From assembly GCA_015523135.1 (NCBI GenBank), contig WAKY01000123.1, forward strand, positions 1-11,516: a stretch of 11,516 nt of DNA, given 5' to 3'. The DNA comes from Candidatus Aciduliprofundum sp. (GTDB lineage Archaea; Thermoplasmatota; Thermoplasmata; Thermoplasmatales; Aciduliprofundaceae). The translations under genes and the position numbers were made by a program. How positions within the stretch are numbered: the first letter of the stretch is position 1; each line of letters starts with the position of its first letter. Of the stretch, positions 7,901 to 11,516 are shown one piece after another. The notes below the pieces were generated by a model. The model was given only the letters and a program-made list of their open reading frames with translations. It did no database searches and had not been told where the DNA came from.

Positions 7901-7982
7901 GATTCTCTCCAAGTACTGAATAAGGTGCTACACTAGATACTATCACTAAAATTCCGAATAATATTACAACACCTGTTTTCAT
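4902..7982 (-). CDS. Secreted NosD-like parallel beta-helix surface protein with PEF-CTERM-like tail
   Basis: A 1026-residue protein. Residues 1-26 form a signal peptide (MKTGVVILFGILVIVSSVAP, then YSVLG). The N-terminal cap carries IIINSDDDF, HGVSGGSGIEDDPYVISGW and IDASNRKAGIYIGNTT, common in archaeal NosD-like surface proteins. The long middle (about 75-900) is built of roughly 23-residue PbH1/NosD coils such as 'NTVSNNTCLGDG', 'GIYLYNSGSNEISGNSI' and 'GVHMDHSSSVSLTNSTLLYNG', giving a right-handed beta-helix. It ends with the family's Asp-rich cap GNYWVEWTEPDRDGDGIVDD followed by PYQLDG. The last 24 residues, IPEF plus a hydrophobic stretch and RKKS, form a tripartite sorting-like tail. 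The many N-x-S/T sites suit a glycosylated surface protein. ATG 7982 is chosen over 8036: GAGGAGG lies just upstream, a TATA box at 8017-8026 puts the RNA start near 7995, and the signal peptide begins there. No active-site residues are recognised; adhesion or polysaccharide binding is plausible. Confidence 0.88.
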   Translation of the reverse strand: MKTGVVILFGILVIVSSVAPYSVLGENLEYAVRGPIIINSDDDFDSSHGVSGGSGIEDDPYVISGWEIDASNRKAGIYIGNTTKYFRIQNCWVKNAKASSGFFYIGSGIKLYNAKNGVIENVQATDNTRYGIYIEDSSNILIVSSTMQSNGYEGIYAKDSSISATSNTLTGEGIEISGGSEVKVDGNTIDGAGIYIKGADNSYVANNTITNFDNQGIYLDSAKYSHIYKNKLTNVSTGIYLFQSIYTSTIDKNNISEGDMGIFLSRSRNIIIKENNVNSNSDKGVYLASSSSNTVENNTLQGNMYGIYLYNSGSNEISGNSIKKAYESIHMENSNGNTVSNNTCLGDGSAFTRDGIYAKNSDDLHIRDNICTWLSYGIDLSHSDNVSVHGNTLEHNSIGIGNYFSNYTKMEENQLTYNRLALDVQYSSSASVVGNTISKSKEFSMTFAYVKNSLLEDNMIMDAGSIIDNSSLDIYGNRINGTYLEINSSKYLHINGNRIENSSSYGLFLFSIYLATVYDNTFINNNIGTKIQRSTSVYIKDSLYSHNDLGIHMLNTSRSTVRFITVANNGDGGHLEGSNNITVEAVNITNNAGHGINIIESSDIVLRDSNISSNGNRGVSLWNSTRVDILRVLATHNGEWGVHMDHSSSVSLTNSTLLYNGKDGLYVSSSSYLNISFNNISSNHYAGIYGDGSIDYFKILNNTIMENNYEGIYMNYIREKNTIKGNTVAHNHKCGIALNYGDYWDDKIYVIENKVYKNDETGICLYYINVYLLNNEIHDNGARGIYGSYVLGELSHNIIINNSGEGIYIPHNINANIVYNKISHNNGDGISLAYSYISGPTYYISHNDILYNAGDGIKLMTSYEMRLNITNNNITYNRGDGIKILPVTDDVFYLNITQNLFLNNTGYGINTSADYYVFIWENSFYFNNGNNGTYDPEHIQARDDTEYFGDYYIAWYKDGRGNYWVEWTEPDRDGDGIVDDPYQLDGSSGHSDSFPLAESDIPIPEFSPMVLGVLIVIAAILIRKKS

Positions 7983-7987
7983 TACGC

Positions 7988-8026
7988 CCCTCCTCATTTC
8001 TGTATTAAATGAGTATGATATATAAT
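7988..8026 (-). promoter_or_regulatory. TATA box and strong ribosome-binding site of the beta-helix gene
   Basis: The minus-strand ATTATATATC at 8017-8026 is a clear TATA element. The ribosome site GAGGAGGGG at about 7988-7996 lies just before ATG 7982. The predicted RNA start near 7995 gives a very short leader that consists mostly of the ribosome site, which rules out the ATG at 8036. Confidence 0.6.
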
Positions 8027-8048
8027 GTTTTCCCAAATTTTAAAAAAT

Positions 8049-8058
8049 CTTTAAATAC
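8049..8058 (+). promoter_or_regulatory. TATA box of the small membrane-protein gene
   Basis: CTTTAAATAC is centred about 26 bases before ATG 8080, with no ribosome site between, the usual picture of a leaderless archaeal transcript. It is back to back with the promoter of the beta-helix gene. Confidence 0.55.
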
Positions 8059-8079
8059 AAAACTTTAATTTACCTAATT

Positions 8080-8535
8080 ATGCAGAAAAGCGGTTTGCAA
8101 ATAGCAGGAGTAGTGCTCATAGTTATAGGTATTATACTGCAAATTGTAAGCTACATAGTTGGAAGGACAATAACAATTTTTGCGCACCCTTCCCCTAAAT
8201 CCATAATTGATTTATCCGCTTACGAATTTATATCTCACACAATTGCATCCATCCTAATTCTCCTTGGATTTTTTCTAATGCTTTGGGACATTGGAAAGAG
8301 AGTAAAGCTAGGCAGAAATTACAAAAACATCGCTATTACCATTCTTATATTAGCTTTATTAATTCCATCATTTATAGGCTTAGCTTTGATCTCTCACCTA
8401 CTCGCAAGTTCAAATGGAGTCATTGTCTCAAATATAATTACAGTAATTCTATATCCTATTGGGATATTGTTTATAGGCATAGCTTTGTTTAACATAGCTA
8501 CTAAGCTTATGGAAAATAAAGCCACACTAAATTAA
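8080..8535 (+). CDS. Small four-helix membrane protein, function unknown
   Basis: A 151-residue hydrophobic protein that I do not recognise. Four likely transmembrane helices lie at about 7-28 (IAGVVLIVIGIILQIVSYIV), 49-70 (EFISHTIASILILLGFFLML), 83-107 and 115-140 (VSNIITVILYPIGILFIGIA). The loop between helices 2 and 3 is basic (DIGKRVKLGRNYKN), so by the positive-inside rule both termini are probably cytoplasmic. There is no signal peptide beyond the first helix, no cysteine and no charged cluster inside the membrane that would suggest a transporter or enzyme. It is divergent from the beta-helix surface gene and converges on the broken NERD gene, overlapping its 3' end by nine bases. Start chosen from the TATA spacing. 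Confidence 0.75.
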   Translation: MQKSGLQIAGVVLIVIGIILQIVSYIVGRTITIFAHPSPKSIIDLSAYEFISHTIASILILLGFFLMLWDIGKRVKLGRNYKNIAITILILALLIPSFIGLALISHLLASSNGVIVSNIITVILYPIGILFIGIALFNIATKLMENKATLN

Positions 8536-9308
8536 TTTACTAATTTCTTTATAAATTCTTTTGCATTCCTTATCTGTAAGTTCATTTTTCTTATTAAGCA
8601 ATACCCTTATATCCTCAGGTTTAATTACTTTAACTGAACATTTATCACATTGAAGCTTAGCCTGGGAATGCGTTATAACAACTATAGGATATACAGGAAC
8701 ATTAAATCCCCTTTCATTTAGATAATTTTGCAAATCAAAAGCATGCCTCTTTGCCTCCTCAGATGGATTACCTACATGTCCTTCATATCTGCCCCCTCCT
8801 TTTCCAATTTTTATTCTTTTCCATCCATCACCTTCACATTCAATTATACCTGAATAATTTTTAATCTCAAATGCGAAGATACCTTTAGGACTAATAAGAA
8901 TGGCATCAATATCACCACCATGAGGCAAAGGTAAGCTATAGAATTTATAACCTTCAATTTTATCAAGGTGTTTCTTGAATGATTTTTCCCTTCAACACCT
9001 CTACTAAATTTCCTCTCATCTTTAGAAGGTTTAAAATAATGAAACATCAAGGCAAAAGATATTATAGCAATGAGAAAGAGAATAAGAATGGCAAGAAATG
9101 GCAAGTTTACTCCAATCTCCAAAGATTCTGAAAAATAATCTAAAAGAATAGTGGCTCCAAATATAGCAAATGCACCTAAAACTGCTGATTTTAAAGCATT
9201 TATTCTTCTTTTTCTCCTTATTTTATAGAACTGCTCTTCAGGATAACTCTTACTCATTAAAAGTTCATACGGATAAAGCATATAAACTTTCTTAGATTTT
9301 ACAGCCAA
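8527..9308 (-). pseudogene. Membrane-anchored NERD-domain (nuclease-related) gene, broken by a one-base frameshift
   Basis: Two overlapping frames together make one protein. The 5' frame (9308 to about 8988) has a basic N-terminus, two transmembrane helices (about 40-57 and 68-89 counted from TTG 9308) and ends in DERKFSRGVEG. The 3' frame continues as EKSFKKHLDKIEGYKFYSLP, then LPHGGDIDAILISPKGIFAF and EIKNYSG. Joined by one added base they restore the NERD motif GxxGE and the nuclease-fold residues Asp135, Glu148 and Lys150 (D-x-D ... E-x-K) in a protein of about 260 residues. NERD domains are predicted PD-(D/E)XK-type nucleases; the substrate is unknown. Both halves are otherwise intact, so the break is recent or a sequencing error. 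The coordinates cover the maximal frame: TTG 9308, ATG 9281 and ATG 9257 are possible starts, and ATG 9257 (MSKSYPEEQFYK) is favoured by a TATA element (GTTTATATGC) about 25 bases before it. Confidence 0.75.
8983..8990 (-). other. Frameshift point in the NERD gene
   Basis: The minus strand reads GGGAAAAA. Upstream frame: GAA GGG AAA AAT. To continue into the NERD frame a fourth G is needed (GAA GGG GAA AAA TCA, encoding EGEKS), which gives the expected GxxGE motif. The break falls inside a pair of homopolymer runs, the usual place for a base-call or replication-slippage error. The order of codons does not form a standard X-XXY-YYZ slippery heptamer. Confidence 0.75.
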
Positions 9309-9325
9309 ACTGTTGAGATTTCTAG

Positions 9326-9338
9326 CATATAATATTTA
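9326..9338 (-). promoter_or_regulatory. Candidate distal TATA box for the NERD gene
   Basis: The minus strand reads TAAATATTATATG. It would start RNA near 9303, just after TTG 9308, so it supports a start at ATG 9281 or 9257 rather than the TTG. A second TATA-like element overlapping ATG 9281 fits a leaderless start at 9257. Confidence 0.35.
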
Positions 9339-9405
9339 GAGGCAAGTTAAAATAAAGAGCTCTAAAAATCTAACCCCATTAACCCAAGTAAATATGTCGA
9401 AGGTT

Positions 9406-9786
9406 CTATGGTAAAATTATACTCTGAAACACTCCTGGACAAGAGCTTATAAGCTTTCTTATCTTATGCTTTGCGAGCCAGTATTTATCTTCCCTTAGAT
9501 ATGTGGTATAGCCCAAAGAAGCAAGAACTTCAGCATCCACGGAAGAGAGAATATAGCCCTCATATGAGCCAGCAGGTATGAAAAAAGTTATAGGTAAAAA
9601 AATTTGAGATTGGGGCAAGTTGCAATGCTCTGCAATTCTCTCAAGGCATTCCTTCCTTATTTTTATCTTCTTTCCTTTCTCTTCAATCACTGGCTTTTCA
9701 AGCAGTTTCTGCAAAGATACTCTCTTTTTTATTATCTCTTTGTTTATGCTCAGTATGTCTTGCTGTATTATGTTCTCAATTACCAT
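9406..9786 (-). CDS. UPF0216 (DUF61) family protein
   Basis: A 126-residue protein of the archaeal UPF0216/DUF61 family, whose biochemical role I do not know. Recognisable features, in order, are the N-terminal helix ENIIQQDILSINKEI, the basic RVSLQKLLEKP segment (family: RRKTLAELL), the central KIRKECLERIAEHC (family: IxREELERLA), the strand IFLPITFFIPAG (family: LRLPIxLEI), VDAEVLASLG and the C-terminal YWLAKHKIRKLISSCPGVFQ (family: Y...EL..LR.KLPT..Q). The length is typical. Its ATG overlaps the last seven bases of pdxS, and GGAGAGAGG directly precedes it, so the two genes form one transcript with coupled translation. Two cysteines, in KECLERIAEHC and SSCPG, are not obviously metal-binding. 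Confidence 0.8.
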   Translation of the reverse strand: MVIENIIQQDILSINKEIIKKRVSLQKLLEKPVIEEKGKKIKIRKECLERIAEHCNLPQSQIFLPITFFIPAGSYEGYILSSVDAEVLASLGYTTYLREDKYWLAKHKIRKLISSCPGVFQSIILP

Positions 9787-10790
9787 CCTCTCTCCTGAAG
9801 TTTCTCGTTGAGCTGCGAGATTTCCTGCCCGTACATTCCCTTTAATCCCTTGGAGACCTCTGCTATGACCTCTGGCTCATCGTAGTGCATAACTGCCTCC
9901 ACAATCGCCTTTGCCATCTCTTCAGGATTTGGGCTCTTGAATATTCCACTTCCCACAAACACCCCATCTGCACCAAGGTTCATCATCAATGCTGCATCCG
10001 CAGGAGTTGCTATACCTCCAGCTGCAAAGTTAACAACAGGCAAGCGCTGAAGCTTTTTAATCTCCATCAATTCTTTGTAAAGCCCTTCAACAATGTCATT
10101 TATCGTGTACTTTCCAAATACAGGCTCATGGGGGTCTATATCCGTTTCCATACCATTGAATTCTTTAACTTGTCTCAATAGCTTCTCATATGACTCTGCA
10201 TATTTTCTTGCAATTTTGTATATCTCGGCATCATTCTTGTACTTGAGCTCTTCTATTCCGCGATTTACAAGGCGCATATGTCTAACAGCTTCTATAACAT
10301 TTCCTGTACCCGCTTCTCCTTTGGTCCTTATCATTGCAGCTCCTTCCCAAATGCGGCGCACTGCCTCACCAAGATTTCTTGCGCCACAAACGAAGGGGAT
10401 TGTAAATTCTCTTTTATCAATATGGTAAAATGGATCTGCAGGAGTTAAAACTTCACTCTCATCAATCATATCCACGCCAAGGGCTTCCAAAGCACGAGCT
10501 TCTTCAATGTGCCCAATGCGCACCTTTGCCATAACGGGTATACTAACAGCATCCATAATCTCTTGAATCTTATTTGGATCCGCCATCCTAGCAACTCCTC
10601 CTGCTGCACGAATATCAGCGGGCACACGCTCTAATGCCATAACTGCCACAGCGCCAGCATCCTCAGCCACACCTGCCTGCTCTGCATTTGTAACATCCAT
10701 AATCACGCCACCTTTTTGCATCTTGGCGAATCCTCTTTTGACGAGCTCACTACCGTATCTAACATTCTCTAAATCTAAATGAAATGGCAT
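9780..10790 (-). CDS. pdxS: Pyridoxal 5'-phosphate synthase lyase subunit PdxS
   Basis: PdxS builds pyridoxal 5'-phosphate from ribose 5-phosphate, glyceraldehyde 3-phosphate and ammonia supplied by the glutaminase PdxT; it forms a TIM-barrel dodecamer. The 336-residue sequence has GVIMDVTNAEQAGVAEDAGA, VMALERVPADIRAAGGVARM, the catalytic lysine in VMAKVRIGH (Lys89), the second lysine in MIRTKGEAGTG (Lys157), the phosphate loop VNFAAGGIATPADAALM and GADGVFVGSGIFKS. It is about 40 residues longer than bacterial PdxS because of an extra segment between VRHMRLVNRG and LPVVNFAAGG, as in Methanocaldococcus. GAGGTGA at 10796-10802 sits five bases before ATG 10790, which I prefer to GTG 10799; the latter could still be a leaderless start. 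No pdxT lies in the window. Confidence 0.96.
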   Translation of the reverse strand: MPFHLDLENVRYGSELVKRGFAKMQKGGVIMDVTNAEQAGVAEDAGAVAVMALERVPADIRAAGGVARMADPNKIQEIMDAVSIPVMAKVRIGHIEEARALEALGVDMIDESEVLTPADPFYHIDKREFTIPFVCGARNLGEAVRRIWEGAAMIRTKGEAGTGNVIEAVRHMRLVNRGIEELKYKNDAEIYKIARKYAESYEKLLRQVKEFNGMETDIDPHEPVFGKYTINDIVEGLYKELMEIKKLQRLPVVNFAAGGIATPADAALMMNLGADGVFVGSGIFKSPNPEEMAKAIVEAVMHYDEPEVIAEVSKGLKGMYGQEISQLNEKLQERGW

Positions 10791-10823
10791 TCTTCTCACC
10801 TCAATGAGCCATGGCTCCCATCC

Positions 10824-10832
10824 TTATTTATC
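10824..10832 (-). promoter_or_regulatory. TATA box of pdxS
   Basis: GATAAATAA on the minus strand, preceded by a BRE-like CGAAA, is centred about 26 bases before the GAGGTGA ribosome site. It lies back to back with the grpE promoter, so the two operons share a region of about 100 bases. Confidence 0.5.
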
Positions 10833-10854
10833 TTTCGTTATGAATTCTGCGAAC

Positions 10855-10863
10855 TCTTAAATA
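10855..10863 (+). promoter_or_regulatory. TATA box of grpE-dnaK
   Basis: CTTAAATAG is centred about 29 bases before the grpE ATG and there is no ribosome site between, so the transcript is probably leaderless or nearly so. No inverted repeat typical of a heat-shock operator (such as bacterial CIRCE) was seen here. Confidence 0.5.
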
Positions 10864-10887
10864 GAATTTTCTAATCTCCATCCTATA

Positions 10888-11340
10888 ATGTGCGAAGATA
10901 TAGAAGAAATAAAAAAAGAAAGGGACGAGTACAAGGACAAGTATCTCCGCAAGCTCGCGGAGATGGACAACTACCGGAAGATGATGGAAAGGGAAAAGGA
11001 AATGGAGATTGAAAGATGCAGGGGCGAAATAATAAAGGAGTTCTTAGATCCATACGAATCTCTTCGCAAGGCTGTGGATTCCCTGCCCGATGAGGAGAAA
11101 GAGGGAATTGCGCTAATCTTGAAGCAGATGGAGAAAGTGATGGAGAAATTCGGATTGAGAGAAATAAAGGCGAAGGGTGAGAAATTTGACCCCATGCTCC
11201 ACGAGGCAATTGGCGTGGTGGATGGCGAGGAGGATGATGTGGTCGTAGAGGAATATCAAAAGGGCTATATGTTAGGAGATACGGTACTGAGGCACTCTAA
11301 AGTTTTGGTTTCTAAAAAGGAGGTGAAAGAAGATGAGTGA
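10888..11340 (+). CDS. grpE: GrpE, nucleotide exchange factor of DnaK
   Basis: GrpE releases ADP from DnaK so that the Hsp70 cycle can turn over. The 150-residue protein has the long N-terminal coiled-coil helix, rich in Glu/Lys/Arg with the conserved KLAEMDNYRK segment at 22-31, then the hinge DPYESLRKAVDSLPDEE, and the C-terminal beta domain with the signature FDPMLHEAIGVVDGEED followed by EYQKGYMLGDTVLRHSKVLV. It is a little shorter than bacterial GrpE because it lacks the disordered acidic N-terminal arm. The end overlaps the dnaK start by eight bases, and the dnaK ribosome site lies inside the grpE coding sequence, so the two are translated together. In archaea this system is thought to have come from bacteria. 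Confidence 0.95.
   Translation: MCEDIEEIKKERDEYKDKYLRKLAEMDNYRKMMEREKEMEIERCRGEIIKEFLDPYESLRKAVDSLPDEEKEGIALILKQMEKVMEKFGLREIKAKGEKFDPMLHEAIGVVDGEEDDVVVEEYQKGYMLGDTVLRHSKVLVSKKEVKEDE
11319..11326 (+). promoter_or_regulatory. Near-perfect ribosome-binding site of dnaK inside grpE
   Basis: GGAGGTGA matches the archaeal 16S rRNA tail over eight bases and lies six bases before ATG 11333. It is the strongest ribosome site in the window, fitting a highly expressed chaperone. Confidence 0.7.
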
Positions 11341-11516
11341 GAAAATAATAGGAATAGATTTGGGAACGAGCAACTCGGCCGCGGCCGTATACATCAACGG
11401 GAATGTGAAGGTCATTCCCAGCGCGGAAGGAAACACGATGTACGGAAAGGCATTTCCCTCGTACGTCGCTTTTACGAAAGATGGGCAATTACTGGTGGGA
11501 GAGCCCGCGAGAAGAC
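11333..11516 (+). CDS. dnaK: DnaK (Hsp70 chaperone), N-terminal part only
   Basis: The gene runs off the right edge after 61 codons. The translated start gives IIGIDLGTSNSAAAV, the phosphate-1 motif of the Hsp70 ATPase domain, then VKVIPSAEGN, FPSYVAFTKDGQ and LVGEPARR, all standard landmarks. Between VIPSAEG and the PS-x-VAF strand there is a loop (NTMYGKAF) about four residues longer than in E. coli DnaK, which matches my recollection of Thermoplasma DnaK. DnaK binds unfolded polypeptides in an ATP-driven cycle with DnaJ and GrpE in the cytoplasm. The bases here are visibly richer in G and C than in the surface-protein genes, as expected either from codon selection in an abundant protein or from transfer. 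A dnaJ gene probably follows outside the window (inference). Confidence 0.95.
   Translation, partial: MSEKIIGIDLGTSNSAAAVYINGNVKVIPSAEGNTMYGKAFPSYVAFTKDGQLLVGEPARR

Noticed and set aside
4902..7982. Repetitive texture resembling a repeat array or CRISPR
   Set aside because: The periodicity is at protein level (about 23 residues) and the DNA units are not identical; there are no constant repeats with unique spacers and no cas genes.
8983..8990. Programmed -1 ribosomal frameshift in the NERD gene
   Set aside because: The direction is right, but the codon phase (GAA GGG AAA AAT) does not form an X-XXY-YYZ slippery site; a lost base explains it more simply.
9356..9363. AGAGCTCT palindrome in the gap between the NERD gene and UPF0216
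   Set aside because: Only eight bases, no second copy nearby and too short to call an operator or a terminator stem.
9309..9405. Possible small RNA or tRNA in the 97-base gap
   Set aside because: No cloverleaf, no GTTC-type T-loop and no paired C/D boxes could be made out; it is AT-rich with scattered T runs only.
10883..11209. Pro/Ser-rich minus-strand frame opposite grpE
   Set aside because: The composition is what the reverse of a Glu/Lys-rich coiled coil gives; it would also cover the divergent promoter region.

Overview
The window looks like a chromosomal stretch of a thermophilic archaeon of the Thermoplasmata/Thermoplasmatota side, with an Aciduliprofundum (DHVE2)-like lineage as my best guess. 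The evidence is: archaeal TATA boxes about 25-29 bases before several start codons (probably leaderless transcripts); an archaeal-type PdxS with its long extra segment; archaeal-only families (UPF0216/DUF61 and a COG1395-type HTH regulator); a DnaK N-terminus of the Thermoplasma type; and large secreted NosD-like and FN3 surface proteins. The DNA is AT-rich and compactly packed. The taxon is inferred from recognised protein features, not from a database search.

Layout. Bases 1-1211 (+) hold the 3' part of a cell-surface protein with propeller-like repeats, an FN3 domain and a C-terminal membrane anchor. Bases 1309-2273 (+) are a two-gene unit, gcvH (lipoyl carrier H protein) and an FtsJ/RlmE-type RNA 2'-O-methyltransferase, joined by a TTGA overlap. 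Bases 2231-4781 (-) are a three-gene block, read in the order phosphoribulokinase-like kinase, HTH regulator, divergent TraB-like protein. The last two genes overlap by ATGA, and the regulator also has its own TATA box sitting on the kinase stop codon. Bases 4902-7982 (-) are a 1026-residue secreted parallel beta-helix protein with a signal peptide and a PEF-CTERM-like sorting tail. Divergent from it, 8080-8535 (+) encodes a small four-helix membrane protein. Bases 8527-9308 (-) hold a membrane-anchored NERD (nuclease-related) gene broken by one missing base. Bases 9406-10790 (-) hold pdxS (pyridoxal phosphate synthase) followed by an overlapping UPF0216 gene. From 10888 to the right edge (+) lies grpE, overlapping the start of dnaK, which runs out of the window.

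How the parts relate. Most of the window is housekeeping: one-carbon/lipoyl chemistry, RNA modification, vitamin B6 and the Hsp70 chaperone. Two extracellular proteins are interspersed. The parts most worth following up are the kinase, which matches the cyanobacterial/plant (class II) phosphoribulokinase pattern but has serines at the redox-switch cysteine positions; its linkage to a regulator and a TraB-like protein lacking the usual motif histidines; and the clean one-base break of the NERD gene. I found no tRNA, rRNA, CRISPR array, transposase or integrase. No gap between genes exceeds 300 bases.
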